A program made the position numbers and the translations under genes. This document shows positions 1-13,369 of a DNA stretch of 64,000 bases, in pieces. Below the pieces are notes generated by a model. That model was given only the letters and a program-made list of their open reading frames with translations. It had not been told where the DNA came from and searched no databases. Location of the stretch: assembly GCF_021347895.1 (NCBI RefSeq), contig NC_067130.1, forward strand, positions 28,789,817-28,853,816, in the 5' to 3' direction. How positions within the stretch are numbered: the first letter of the stretch is position 1; each line of letters begins with the position of its first letter. This stretch comes from Acanthochromis polyacanthus (lineage: Eukaryota; Chordata; Actinopteri; Pomacentridae).

Positions 1-60
1 TTAATAAAAAATGTAAAAGTGCAAAAACGTTTGTTTAGGGTTAGGCATTGATTTGGTGAT

Positions 61-207
61 GGTTAAGGTTAGGGTTAGGGTAAGGGTTAGGAGTTAGATA
101 TGAATGGGAGTCAATGGTAAGTCCCCACCGGTATAGAAAAACAAACATGTGTGTGTGTGTGTGTGTGAGACGTGAGGAGGAGCGCTGCAGCTGTGTGTGT
201 GTGTGTT
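61..207. repeat. Telomere-like run and GT microsatellites
   Basis: Imperfect GGTTAG units occupy about 58-95 and are followed by GT dinucleotide runs at 149-167 and 191-207. The telomere-like run is too short and impure to be a real telomere. Confidence 0.65.
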
Positions 208-3200
208 GCAGAGATGAGTGTGGAAACGGAGGCGAAGCGAAACCTAAAGGCACTGTTCAGGACGAAAGTATGTATTTAATTACAAGTTAAAAAGAAAATC
301 TTTCTGCGTAAATATCTCATGTTACAACGTGGACACCTGCGGCTTATAGTCAGGTGTGGCTTATATATGTACAAAACTTTTTTCCTTTTTAAATTTAGTG
401 GGTGCGGCTTATATTCAAGTGCGCTCAATAGTCCAGAAATTGCGGTATATATGGTAAAAATATACAATGTAAAAAAAATGGATATTTGTTTTAATGTGTT
501 GTAAAAAAACTGTGATATAATATTTTGTATCCATCTGTGGAGAGTTACCAATGAGTGGTGCTTAAACTAAGTCTAAATTTTAGCATCACTGGTAATTTAG
601 ACTTTATTTTATTGTGCATTTTCCTATTAACTGGTTTATAATTTATGCGTGGGGGGATCTGGCTCCAAGCCTCAGGAGATTTAGCTTCATACATGCTGTG
701 CTTGAAAAGCTCCTAATGCACTCAGCAAAAGCCTGAACAATTACGCCCCAACTGCTGGCTTGATTAGATGCTGGACATCAAAGGTCTTTTTGGGATTTGT
801 CACAAAACATATTTTGGCTGTAAAAGAAGAGTTCATGCACCACATAAGACAAAAATTCACACAAACACCTCATGAAGTAACAATTAGTGACATTTTCTAC
901 CCAAACAATTAGAGAGAAACCTAACTGTGGCATCATTCTGTTCTGCATAAACACTTCCTTGGCTATTTCCTGCCAAAAACTCAGGAAAAGAAGGCAAGAT
1001 GTGGTAAGATTTCACATTTGGTGGGAAATGGAGACACTAATCTTGGATAACAACCTTGAAACTGTGGTGACTGTAGAGATTTTCTGTGCTGCTGGGTTAA
1101 AAAATGTGTACGAAACATGCATGATTTCGAATTTGCAGCTTCTTTGCAGCAACACCCACAGTCTCTAAAGTGAACACAGAATTTTCTCACTGAAAGATAC
1201 ACACATTAAATCAGGATTTTGCCATGTTTCGCTTTCTTTGCTGAACTTTACAACACCTCTAACCATAATGTGAACGCATGCATCCACAGCTACATTCCCG
1301 ATGCTTCTGATTTTCACTATGTTCAGGGCTCCAGACCGAGACCAAAATGCAATCTTTTTTTCTAAAGAGAGTGTGAGTTCAAATTTCAAGTGGTTGCATC
1401 GTGCTAGTGCACAATCATCATTAAGCTGTATTGGTATTGCTCTAATTGGCACAGCACTTTTATAACTTTGGTGTACTGCAGTATTTATGCTTCAAAATGC
1501 AGTCCTATCATGAAATCCGGAGCTTATCTACATACGTCATTTTCCTCAATCATTCTCATCTGGGAATGATTGAGGAAAGAAAAGTCGTGTCACACTTGCT
1601 GACCTGCAGCATCAGAAAAATCTCACTGCAAAGTGAACAGGTAGCTTCTGTTTGCTTTGGTATCTTCTGACTGAGCAAAAAAAAAGACCAAGTACTGCAA
1701 CTGTTCAGGAAGGAGAGGGGGAAAAAACTGCACTTTATGAGCTGGAACATATCCAATTTGCATTTTGGGAAGCCCGGAGAAAATTAAAACCTTCCACAAA
1801 TCACTGTCTAATTATTAGCACACAATTCATTACGACAAAATTATATCAAAAGCTGCATCACAAAAGGTGTTCATTTGTCCCAGATGAAACTTTGCAAATT
1901 AGCTCTGGCTATAAATGTCATAGTGTTATACATGTTTATTGTATACACTGGTCCCTATTAAATAAACAATAAATAAATAAAATAAAATAAAATCTGACAT
2001 TAGAGGTAGTTTAACTCCTTTCAAAATAATTTTTGGTCATGCACTTGTCTGAGCACAACACAGCCACTAAGCAGCAGCTACCAAGAGGGGCATTTAGTGA
2101 ACTTCAGTAAATTTTAGTGTCTATCAATGAGAAAATATTCAGCATATGATGTGTTTTCCTTGTGACAAGGTGGGAGGTGAGACCAAAAGAAAGTTGGTCA
2201 CACCGGTGCTACCAGTGAAGCCCTAATCAGCCCTGGTATTTATCAGTTGTTTATATTTTAAAAGACAGTTTTTTTTAGTGTTTAAGCATCTGATTCACCA
2301 GGTTATGACACCTGCAACTCCACTGGTGGACGGATGCATAAAAGCGTGAGGCGGCGATCCCAGTTTTTTGTCTGTGTGGCTGAGCAGGAGGTTAGAGTTT
2401 GTGTTTAAAGTTGATTGATGACAGTAATTACAGGAGTTTAACAGCGGGATACAGCGTGAACCCAAACTGTCCAGTCATGGACAGAGACACACACTGCACA
2501 ACAAAGCAGAGTGATGGAAAAGACACTGAAAACATCACAGGGTGGGACAGAAAGTGAATGACTGAGAGAAAGAGCAGGACAGACAGAAATCACAAAAGGA
2601 GAGTCAATGAGCTCCTCTGAAACACCCACAGAGCTAATGATTTTGGCTCTTATCAATTTTCACTGCATAAACTTGGAGCTGAACTCACAGCACTGCGATC
2701 CCAGGGATGGACAAAGACAGACTCTCTCATGGTGGCAGAATAATTACTGCGTTAATGAAGCGAGGGCTGCTGCGAGCCAAACCACTGCATTGCATAGGAT
2801 TTGTATGTGACCGCATATGAATGTCAAACAGAAAGAAATGCAGCTTCTTTCCCTTTAGCTCATCAGGAGGGTCAGGGCACGTTGCTCCAGTGAAGAATCT
2901 CCCAAAAATAAATAAAGGATACCTACTCACAATTAAATTTCATGGTTAAGTGTAATCATTTTGAAGGCTTAACAAGGATTAAATACTTCACATAACAGGC
3001 TTAACTGCTTACGATTAAATGCTTAACAAAGGCATCAGTTTTCATCAAATGGGAAATAAATAGGCTATAGACAGGTATGTATGTATTGAAACAAATGCCC
3101 ATTATGTTGAAAAGCATACTAATCAATATATTTATGTTAATTACTGGTCAAATGTCTAGGATTAATGTGTATTTACCCAGTGAAGGATGAATAAAGTTTA

Positions 3201-3990
3201 TCTTACCTAATCTTATTTTAACTGATCTTCTCTTAAAGGGCTTATTCAGAAAGAATTACAATACAACTCTGCAGCTCCTGTCTGTGTTTGAGGTTCTTTT
3301 TGCTCAGTGTTTGGGTTTTAGGGCCCACAGCTTTGCGGTTTTGGTTCACTCTGAACGCTATTAAAACCAAAAAAAACATGGAAGGACAAACTTGCAAGCT
3401 CACTAATGAATATAGTGAAGCATTTAGCAGCTAAAGCAAGTTTTTCCTCAGGAGCTGGTAGAGACCAAAGCAGGGCTAAAACTAGAGCAAATATTCAATA
3501 CTATTCAATTAAGTTCAGTGTTTTTTATGAAGGAACATTCACACCATACATCATTTTAAAGAACTTCAGTAGTTGAGTAAAGACTTGGCAAATTTTTAAA
3601 AAGACAAACCCAACAAATCCAAAATACCTGTTTACTGTGTAAATAGTCTATTTAAATTACATTTTTATTGGATTTTAAAGTGGTAATGAGGTTTTTCTTT
3701 ATCTATTTTTAGGATGTTTTAAATAACAAAAAGTTTCTAGTGTCCCCTGCACACATAATGTTGCCTGCATTCGTACCTGGTATAAGAACTATTTCAGTTA
3801 AATTTCATTGTGTTGGTGGGGAACAGCTAAGGCTCAGTTCACATCAGTGTCAGTGTAGCAGAAATTATTCTCTTTTGCGCTGTGTCAAGAATCCAGCTCA
3901 AAACATTTGGTTTTTAACTCCAACTAGCTGCTTGTTCTTGCCATCCAGACTTGTATCAGATACTGTTACAATAAGAGCTCCAGAAATTTG
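208..3990. other. No gene recognised
   Basis: This AT-rich stretch holds only short frames with no recognisable domain. It contains a perfect 15-bp hairpin at 1541-1578 and an AAATA-rich run at 1963-1993. A GCATAAAAGCG sequence near 2335 is TATA-like but nothing else supports a promoter. Confidence 0.5.
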
Positions 3991-4182
3991 TAGGGCTGGC
4001 CCGAATAGCAATTTCTGGGCTCTGGATATTCGGCCGTGATTTATGACGAATATCGGAATATTCGGATTGGTTCGTAATGTCTAACGGAGGGGGGGTCAGA
4101 CGAATTGACGAGTCGAATACCGATCACTCGATTTGGATACCACCGTAACGAACGGATATTCTGATATTGAAGTCCAGTCCTA
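3991..4182. mobile_element. Short hAT-type MITE, copy 1
   Basis: The ends TAGGGCTGGCCCGAATAG and GAAGTCCAGTCCTA are imperfect inverted repeats, and the interior is rich in CGAATAT/ATTCGG motifs. The flanks GAAATTTG and GAAAGTAC are only partly alike. It is related to the copy at 6249. Confidence 0.6.
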
Positions 4183-6248
4183 GAAAGTACACAGGATATA
4201 GCCAGCTAACAACACAATGCTGCATATTAACAAAATTAAAGAACAGTTTGTGGGTAGCAGCGACACAGACTCATACCTGACTGAATGTTAACAGCTTCAG
4301 AAAATACTAAAACGCATCAAGAAGTTATTTAGTTAACTGTTGTTTCGCTAATTGTTTGTTACTTGTGAAGGTAAAATCAAGCTAGCACAGTCACCGACAA
4401 CATGGTGAGCTTGCCAGTTTCTTTATCACAAGCCGATCTTCCCAAAAAAACATTCTACATAGATTCTGACTTCATTTAAAGCTTGCAAAAGTTATCATTT
4501 TACGAGCAAAAACAAAAGTGTATGAAGCATTTAAATGGAGCTTATTACCAGCCAGCCCACAGGTTGACTTCTAATAAGGAATAAGCTATGGGGCAGAATA
4601 TAGGACATAAACTGACAACAGAATGTCGGCCACAAGCAGTGGGGAAATGAATAATACATTATTAAAAAGGCAAATAATGGCATGCAATGGGAAATGATGG
4701 TACGTACAATCTTTAGGTGCTGACACTGAAAACACCATCAAAACACATTCTTTCTTTCTAAGACTCGATATGAAATAAACCTGAACCTATTCTGAACTTG
4801 TACTCTCCATTTACTTCTTTTAGCATTGCCTGCGCACTTGGACTAGGCCATTTTAGTACTCAACCACAAGAAAAAAAACCCACCACAGCTCAATCAGCAC
4901 AGTCCACCTCCTCTAATTTAACAAATTACACACTTACACAAGAAACTGGTGTATAAAAGTGTGTCACCTGTATGTGCATCAACAGCAGAGCAGTTTGTAA
5001 TAGAAGGCCGGCAGCAGGAAAGTGGAACTGAGAGTCTAGAAACATTAATGCTCTCAGACTGCAGTTCCACCTTAATGAGTCACAGAATATTGAGCTTTTC
5101 ACACTGATTAGCTTTAAAATACAACTCTGACTGTTCGGCTGAGAAGAGGTTTAATTTGGTTTTAAAGATGCCCCTACAGTGAAACTCAAGTTTCTTACCT
5201 TATTAACATGTCCATATTAGACTTTTATATGCTGGAAGACGTATTAATGCTAGAAATAAGCAGCAAACGCCATGGTTTAGCAATGACACTGGAGGACAGT
5301 CAACATGGATTTACACTGATAGGGTTTCACATGTATTAGATGAAAGCAACCAATCCTGTCAGCTAGCAGGGTGGTGCTTTCTGTAGAATTATACTTCTTA
5401 AACACGGTTTCTGGCTCAAACATGTATGTGTGAATTACTCTAATATTAACTTGTTATTTTGTAGTTTATAGCGGTTTTACAGAGTTTGTAGGCGAGCTGA
5501 GGAGGAAGAGGCTTCACAGATCTAAAAATTCTAGAGGGAGTAACAGCGTAGAGTTGCATCAAAACCATTTTAAAACAAGAAGGGATTACTTTTGAGAAAA
5601 ACCTGTTAAAAAACGTAATGGCAATACACAGAAGTAAGTTTTTAGAGGTTTAATCAACGACTAGAACGAATTTAAGTTGGAGTCTTCATATTTGCATTAA
5701 TGACTCTGCTCTAAGTATAAAAGCTAGAACAAAATCAATTCAGTTATAGAGAGGAGATTTCTTTAAAGTTTCTATTTTAAACTTGTCATTCAAAAACCGA
5801 AATGTTTTACGTGCCTCAAAAACAGTAACAGTATCTTCCTTTGTTAAATAAACACACCAAAACTCCAGCAATGCTAGCTGATCTGCAACATAGGTGAAGC
5901 CAGCTGTTATGTGCAACAATAACATGCACAAAATGACCAACCCAACATACTGATGTTTAAGAGGTGAAAGGTTTATTATACTGACCATCTTTATTGATCA
6001 TGTCAGCATTTTAACGTATAAAGTATAACTGTGGCTGGCATCAAAAATAGGTTCAAAGTTAATGGTTATAAAGCAAAATGACGGCACTCCAGTGAGCAGA
6101 TCCTGATGATCCTGAGGTGTAAATGAATGACTGTACAAACTTATTTGTGATCTTATTAATAGTTGTTGACATGTTTTAATGACTGATTATCTCTTCGGTG
6201 TTGTTAATTAAACACCTAAACACTAATAGCTGCGTATCACATATTTAC

Positions 6249-6513
6249 TAGGGCTGGTCCGAATAGCAATTTCTTCTTTTTAAGGACGAATATCCAGCTC
6301 GTCTGGAGTGGGTGACAGTTTGGTTTCAACCATCCAACTGGGCCAGACTGGACGTCTACCTTTGTCTTGTCTTCATGACAGTAAAGCAGCTGCTCGGTGG
6401 CGGCAACAACTGGGAGGAGTGATGGGAGAGATTTGAGTGAGTATTCGGCTCTCAAAATCAATATTCAGGTACCACCACCACACCTGAATATTCAGATATT
6501 CAGGTCCAGCCTC
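6249..6513. mobile_element. Short hAT-type MITE, copy 2
   Basis: It begins TAGGGCTGGTCCGAATAGCA, as in the copy at 3991, and ends near CAGGTCCAGCCTC. The flanks ATATTTAC (6241-6248) and CTATTTAC (6514-6521) match at 7 of 8 bases, consistent with hAT insertion. Confidence 0.65.
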
Positions 6514-6784
6514 CTATTTACAAGTTTTTTAATTGAAAAAAAATCCCTTCCTACCTTAAAACAATGTAAATCCCACCTTTCCAAAGCAGCTCAAGCACAC
6601 CAGCTCACTTACAACTCAGCACAAACACAGCAAAACACCTCTACGCGACTCTATTCTGTAAAGTTCTAAGACGGGGATGTTTATAGATTCCATCCAACTT
6701 TTGTCAAGTGCTTGATCAAAGGGAATCTAAAGGGAACTCTGGATTTGCTGGATACTGTTTAAAATGTGAAAAGTCTTCACCTTA

Positions 6785-7099
6785 ATACGTGAAGTGTTAC
6801 GAGATGACATATACTGTGAATTGGCGCTATATAAACTAGATGAGCCCTCAGTAGAGGGCAGAACCACACCCTCTGCTGGCGAAAACCCTGTCCTCCCTAT
6901 ACAACTGATGCAATATGTATCAATTTTGATCATCGTATGTATCTCCCTCCCTACTTGTTCTGCTGGCCTGTAACTCCACAACTGAGCAGGCGACCTTAGA
7001 CTGATCTTCAGTGCCAAGTTTGATTATCCTGACTTCAGTGGTTGCAGAGATATCGGACCGGACATACATACATACGGACACACACACATACACATACAC

Positions 7100-7130
<31 letters not shown>

Positions 7131-7255
7131 TACATACATACATACATACATACATACATACATACATACATACATACATACATACCCAGCCAGATACCGC
7201 ACCGAATGCAGTAACCCCGCCGACGTACCCGTCAGGCGTGGTTAATAAAATTTAA
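6785..7255. repeat. LINE-type 3' ends and a (CATA)n microsatellite
   Basis: GTGAATTGGCGCTATATAAA at 6817 resembles an L2 3' end. From 6940 to 7066 a second repeat tail reads TTCAGTGGTTGCAGAGATAT and CGGACATACATACATACGG. It runs into ACACACATACAC and then about 60 bp of pure CATA units (7125-7184). The frames of Thr-His or Met-Tyr-Val-Cys repeats here are artefacts of the microsatellite. Confidence 0.6.
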
Positions 7256-10200
7256 TTGAAATGAAAAGAACAGGAATTCTTTCACAAATGCTGGAACCAG
7301 AAACCAACTTGGAAGAAGAATAATAACTGAAAGTCCCAACATGTAAGTGAACAGAACTTGTTTTTTTAAGTCTGTTGTGTATGAAACTCTGGAAGTCTGA
7401 ATCTGTATTTTTGAGGCTGCCATGCCTGTATGCATCTTATGGCATATAAAAACACAACACAGCAACCCTAACAAGGTAGTAAACTAGATTTTCACAGTAG
7501 GGGTCTTTAAGAGTAGTGTGAAGAACCAATTTAAATTTCTCCTCAGTGCCAACACAAAATGTGAGTTTTGGCAGCGACACCAAAATTACACTTTTTAAAC
7601 TGCCTTTCTTTGAGCAACACAAAACCCTTTTGTTACTCGACAAGAGATGACAATATCAGGAACTGTGCGATCGCCAAAGAGAAGTGAAATGAATTTCAAT
7701 CTGCAGCTCAATAATCTGCTTGGCCCCGTAAGAGTTCTTTGATAGTCTCAACAGAAACTGCTGCAGTGTATTGATTGTGACGATACAATAGATAGCAGAC
7801 AGAGCAGGTGTTACTTTTATTGTGCCCACTTAGATTAACTGTGGCATTAGAGAAAGGCTTTGCATCAATACAACAGGCCGGTAATAAACTAGTGCAGCAA
7901 GTATTTAGTGATTTCTGCTGCTGTTTGTGTCATCTGCACTTAACCTTCTACAATAGCTAAAGCATAAGTCCACTCTCCAAAAAACATACCTTAATATTTT
8001 CAGGTATTGCGTCTAAAACCAAAAGAAGACAGGAAGGCAGATCCTGCTGCGTCAGGATGTGAATGAGCCGTACCTCCTTGACAGGTGTTAAAATATAAAT
8101 GACTTCCTGACCTGAACTGAGCAATATAAAATTACACACACTTTCGTTTTTTAAAATGCGGCTTAAATTTCTATAAACAGATCTGGAAGATACAAAAGGG
8201 CGGAACTTTTGTGGATTGCTCTCTAGCCTATCCAATTTTCTACGTGAGCAGCTCCCCTGCGGTGAAGCTTTGATGGAGTTAAAAGAAACACCTCGACAGG
8301 CTGCGAGGAAAACCAAAGACAGTCAGCATGTGAAGAGAAACGAGGCTTTAATTCTGTCTTTTCTTCTTTAACGAGCCAGGTTGCCGTATAAAATTGATCC
8401 GTAATCCACAGAAAGTCCTTTTAAAGGAAGAGACACAGGGAGCTAATAAGGCGAGTGCATATGTCAATTTGGACGTTTTACTATATAAAACAAGTTAATT
8501 ACCTCCGCCAGGAGGTTACGTAATCATCGGAGTTTGTGTGTCTGTTTGTCTGTTAACAGCATAACTCAAAAAGTCATGGACGGATTTTCACCAAATTTTT
8601 ACAGAATATCCGGAAGAGCAAAAGTAACAATCAATTAGATTTTGGAGGTGATCCGGATCACCGTCTGGATCCAGGATTTTTTTGAAGGACTCTGTACAAT
8701 TGAGAGATGGCAGACAGACAGACAGATGGCCTGGCGGAGGTCTGCGCTCTCCGAGTGCTTTTCTAGTTTCTACATGTATTGAGCACATAGAAGCTTCATC
8801 AGTTAATGTTTTTTTTTCCTACATCTAGCTAATTAAAACACTTCATTTCTGTTGAGGTAATTATGGTATTAAAATGTTAAGATGGTGGTAGAGCTGTTTT
8901 TCTACTTGCTAACCTACTTCTGATCCATCTCACCCAACAACAACACATCGATCCGCATCTAAAAATAGACTGTGATTGATTATTTGATCTGATGAGGGAT
9001 AACTGCAGCTGCACTAAGCAGCCCTGGATGGACGGGTGACACACTTTCAGACAGTTTCCAAAGACAAACGGAAGCACAGCTCATCGTACAGGCTTGTCAT
9101 TTAGCTCACTGGAAAGGGCCTGGTCAGATAATCTGCAGAGATAAGCTGGACATCAATCATGAATCACAGCAGCGCTGTTAAAATCTGCACATTCAGATCC
9201 CTGCCGTCGAGCGGATCCAGCCAATTTCCTGATCTGGCTCTGTAAACAGAAACCTGGCAGCCTTAGCCCTGCAGCACCATACATGACTAGAAATAACCTG
9301 CAGGCTGCGTTTCAAAGCCACAATCGGGATCAGTTTTGATCACAGCTCCTAGTTTGGCAGCTCACTGTTCTGTGTGAGAGTGGGAAGCAATTAGATAATT
9401 TACTGTACCTGAAAAAAAAAATAAAAATACTGACACTCGTTTTCCTCCCAAATATAACCTCCATCTCTCTCCAACGATGGATCCAGGACTGCTAACTGAG
9501 CTCCAACCAAGACTCCTGCCTTCATATTTACATGTATGCACATTTTTGTAAACTGAACAAGTGTAGAACTAAAAGATAAAACATTTTGGGCTTAATGAGC
9601 AGTTTACTAATGCATGCATCTCAGGAGGCGTGTCCTCGTACTGAAGCTCGTCTGAATTTTGATGTACTGCTGGCTAGTTAGCAAGATGCATGTAAATAAT
9701 GCAATTTTAAAGGAGTCTTGTCTCTTCCACTAGACTAAACACGACATGGACACTTATCTCTACCCTCTAAATCCAGCTGTTGGGTTTATTTGACAAGTTA
9801 CAGTGCTCCAGACGAACCTTTTTTTCCCTAGGAGCATAGTGGTCCCCAACTTAAAACTGTAGGAGTGCAAGCAGAAAATTTAGGGGCGTTTGGGGGCGCA
9901 CACTGATATTGACTTGCAAAGTAAATAATTCATATTACCTCTCATTTTCACTGGATTACTGATAAATACTTGAACAATAAATGCAGAAACTATAATGTTT
10001 TCAGTTGTGCAGCACTTGACACAACAGAATAAACAGCTTACTGGCCGCACTAACCAATACAGAACAAGTAGACATATAACTTGTACCTACACTCCTTCCA
10101 CTCCCTACAACAGATGCCCCCTTGGTGGCAGATAAGGTGCCTGTGTAGGCCTACCTTTGTAATTTGTCCTCCTTGTGCGCTGAGCTTGACTTAGCTACAT

Positions 10201-10785
10201 TTGTACAGCCTCCTTGGCATCAAAGTCATCAATGCTTGGTCCTTCCATACTTATTCAGGGTTTTTGGAGAAATCAGCCAATCAAATGTAAAGCTTTTTAA
10301 TGCCATTTTAATGCTATACTGTAAAAATTTTAATGCCGAAACTGTGAACTCAACAAATTACACGGGTTTGGTTTTTTGTAAAAGATGATTTTTATATGAA
10401 AACTGTCCCCTCATTTCTCTATTTCTGAATCCAGAAACCACCCCTGACAACCCACGGGCTGCAGTCATTCTCTGAATTCCATGTTTTCTAGCTATTTTTG
10501 CTGGAATTTGCATTTCCCCAGTTCCCAGCTCTCCTCCACTTTTCTCCTCAACTTTCTGCAATGCTTCGGCAGGTTTATGCAGATGTGCATATCTGACGAA
10601 TCGCAGTCTATAATTACATATTATTATTATCAAATATTTTTCTTGAAAACGGAAGAAAGACTTTTTAATGCCACGGAGAATCACATTTAATGCCATTTAA
10701 GGCCTTCGTTTTCACAAAATCTATTTAATGAGTATTACTGGTGCCGACGTTTTTCAGGGAAGTTTTCTTTGTCTAGTGTCTTTAT
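7256..10785. other. No gene recognised
   Basis: Apart from the interspersed repeat at 8497-8770, I see unique-looking sequence. The longest frame (7957-8316, minus, 119 codons) has no recognisable motif or splice support. The 9080-9350 part is less AT-rich and looks like single-copy DNA. Confidence 0.45.
8497..8770. repeat. Fish interspersed repeat (ACCTCCGCCAGGAGGTTA family)
   Basis: The left end ACCTCCGCCAGGAGGTTACG and right end GGCGGAGGTCTGCGCTCTCC are familiar from many fish genomes. The body (AAAAAGTCATGGACGGATTT, GGTGATCCGGATCACCGTCT) agrees. A fragment of the same right end lies at about 16180-16208. Confidence 0.65.
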
Positions 10786-10951
10786 TTGGCACACAACCAG
10801 CTCAGTAGGTAGAGTGGGACTGTCTCACAACCGGAGGGTGGCGGTTCGATCCCCCGGCCCGTCGTGCTCATGTTGAGGTGTCCCCTGAGCAAGACACGTA
10901 ACCCCTAAGTGCTCCAGGGGCGCTGTACTGCGGCTGACCCTGTGCTCTGAC

Positions 10952-12196
10952 TAGGGATGGTTCGATCTGATCCGCTGGATCGATATCGAGTTCGATCCAG
11001 GCCAAAATGACTGGATCGAGCATCGGAGTTTTTTATTAGAACTCGCTCGATCCGATCCGATCCATAAGCCCAGTCTATTTCATATATCCTCATCTTCACT
11101 TTTCATGACATGCCGTAACACAGACGAGCTGTTGCCATGGTTGCCATGTGCCTGTGTTTTCCTCACGTGAGCAGAGAGTGAACAGAAGCCTGGAGAGATG
11201 TGGTCATGTCTGCTGTGTGGAATTACTATGTGCGAACGGAGGAGAAAAGTAAAATAGCTGAGTGGAATGTTTGCAAAATGAGTGTCTCAAGGGGTGGCAG
11301 CAAAACCGGACATTTTAACACAACAAACTTAATAAAGCATCTGCAGAAGCATCATGAAAAGCAGTACGGAGACTTTTACAGACGAGTGCAAAACAAAAAG
11401 TGAACCGCGGCGGCCATCGTTGCAGGAAGCACTACAGAACGCCAAAATATAACCGAGAAAATTGTGGAGTTCATTTTTCGATATTGTTTATATTCCATCA
11501 GTGTTGTACACGTGTCAATAAAATAATTGTTCACTGTGTTTTACATACAGTACAACATCAGTGGCTGCATGCAAAAGAAGAAAGACACGAGATTGCACTG
11601 TCACTGTTTACCCTTGTTTTTCAGTTTTTGTTTTGGTGCAGCACATCAGGTGTATAGCCTAGATTTTTATTGTTGTGATTGTGTGTCTTGAGAAGCCATG
11701 TGTAACTTACTGATTACTACCTACATTGTTCTAGTGGAGATGCTATTATTTTATGTTAATTCATAAAATTATTTATTGCAGCCTTGCAATGCCATTGAGG
11801 TGTAATGTGACTTTTCTGTTTATACACTGGGATTATTTAGTTTAATTTACATATGTGCACCAAGTTGCAGTTTTATTTCAAACATTTGAATGGTGCAGCT
11901 GGGTCTGTTGTGTTTACAAACGCTGTTAAAAGCGATGTGAGCTTTAAGTTTTAATAAAGCCACAGCAGTTACACATAACTTGTTGTCACATGTTTTCCTT
12001 CTTTCTTTAGGGGACCAGAACAGGTGTTGTACAATGAAGGTGGTGTTTTTAGATGTCAGTATCAAGCATATTACATCCATGTATTATTAACAACTTTTAG
12101 AATGACAAAAAGAATCACATCGGTATCGGCCGATCCTCAAGGCTGCAGTATCGATATCAGTATCGGATGTGAAAAAGTGGTATCGAGCCATCCCTA
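10952..12196 (+). mobile_element. hAT element with a BED-finger fragment, 8-bp target duplication
   Basis: The left end TAGGGATGGTTCGAT and right end ATCGAGCCATCCCTA form the inverted repeat. Perfect 8-bp target duplications GCTCTGAC flank it at 10944-10951 and 12197-12204, diagnostic for hAT. Only a BED zinc finger remains of the transposase; the rest of the 1245 bp has no long open frame. It is inserted in a SINE. Confidence 0.9.
11200..11403 (+). pseudogene. BED zinc finger fragment of a hAT transposase
   Basis: The 67-codon frame begins MVMSAVWNYYVRTEEKSKIA and contains the BED core (AVWNYY, NVCKMSVSRGGSK, NLIKHLQKHH). The first zinc-binding Cys is Trp (residue 22); Cys25, His47 and His51/52 remain. 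Past the TGA, homologous sequence continues in other frames: PSLQEALQNAK near 11410-11450 and ITEKIVEFI near 11450-11480. The gene is therefore frameshifted as well as truncated. Confidence 0.75.
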
Positions 12197-12290
12197 GCTC
12201 TGACCCCCACAGATGGGAGGATATGTGAAAATCAAATTTCCCCTCGTGGGATTAATAAGGGATATAAAATAAAAAAATAAAAAGAAATAG

Positions 12291-13369
12291 TCTACATACT
12301 CCATAAAATCATTTTTGGGATAAATTAGGATATTGATAAAGCCATATCCATTTTTTCAGTGCAGATGCATGTATGAAAAAGGTTTTTAATAATTACCATA
12401 AAGCTTATGTTTCTAATAATATATATAATATAACTATAATCTATACAACAGTGCAGTAACCTGGTTGCGATCAATGAACCCCTATGGTGATTGTCAAATT
12501 GATTTTCCTGTAACTCAGGTTATTTTGGACAAACAGCGACCAGATCTCTGCCTCCTCCCATCTTTTCTTTTAATTTCTCATCTGAGAGACCACAGGGCTG
12601 CAGCTGACATTCAGCTGATAGATGGCGGCTCACAGCCCAGCCAAGTGCTGAGGTCTCTGGATGCTCAGATGAGTTCAGCTGCCTGCGATCAGAGCTGCAC
12701 CACCCATGGATCATCCTGGTGGAGGAGGTGGCCTGCAGGACGGAGGACAGTGGAGGAGAAAGATGGCCGACTTCTCTGACAGTCTGTAAAGAAACTGAAT
12801 CAACTGCCTCGAAAAGCAAACACTCTATGCAGCAACATCATTAAATACGTGGTATATCCATGTTAAATATCAAGGCCCCACATTTTTAGACTTACATTAG
12901 ACTTCTATAGATAAACAAGTGTTCGCAAATACTTCTGTTTTTCCATTTAAAGAGCTTTTCTGAGTGAGATACAGCAGCTGGAGCATCATCTATCATCTTT
13001 ACACTTGAACTGTGTGGATTTCCTGTGTTTGCAGTTGCGTCCTAATAGGACATTTTAATATTCCAAATTATGCAACGCTTACATCTATGTTTGCTCGTTT
13101 ACAATCTTCTTTATTGGCTTTAGAGCTGCATTGACAGTTTTTAGTATATTGCAGACAGATTATTGGTTTGGATGATTATCTCCTCCAACATTCAGCTTTT
13201 GTTTGTAAAATTTTATTATTATTCATTATTGTTTTATTGATTAAAGAAATAAATTATTAAAATGTGCTACAGCCAAAGTAAAACAATAAAAATCTGGCAG
13301 CAAGGGTGCCAGATAAAATATGCTCAACAAACACTAACTGAATAAATAATTACAAATATCTGTAAAATA
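12291..13369. other. No gene recognised
   Basis: There are two overlapping frames on opposite strands at 12465-12819 (104 and 99 codons). Neither has known motifs, so no gene is called. Confidence 0.45.

Larger units (their letters stand above)
10790..12290 (+). repeat. tRNA-derived SINE, split by the hAT element
   Basis: The head at 10790-10860 has tRNA-like pol III boxes: an A box around AGCTCAGTAGGTAGAGT and a B box around GGCGGTTCGATCCCCC. The body runs to 10951 and resumes at 12197 (CCCCACAGATGGGAGGATAT), ending in AATCAAATTTCCCC, then TTAATAAGGGATATAAAATA and an A-rich tail near 12290. Without the hAT the SINE is about 250 bp. Confidence 0.8.

Noticed and set aside
58..95. Telomeric repeat
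   Set aside because: Only a few imperfect GGTTAG units in ordinary DNA; similar short runs occur at 27322 and 34020, so it is interstitial and not a chromosome end.
6920..7245. Frames of Tyr-Ile-His-Thr and Met-Tyr-Val-Cys repeats
   Set aside because: Direct translation of the (CATA)n microsatellite.
7957..8316. 119-codon minus-strand frame
   Set aside because: No recognisable motif, no splice signals that extend it, and composition like the surrounding non-coding DNA.
10790..10862. tRNA-like sequence with A and B boxes
   Set aside because: It is the head of a SINE followed by the SINE body and tail; it does not form a complete functional tRNA gene.
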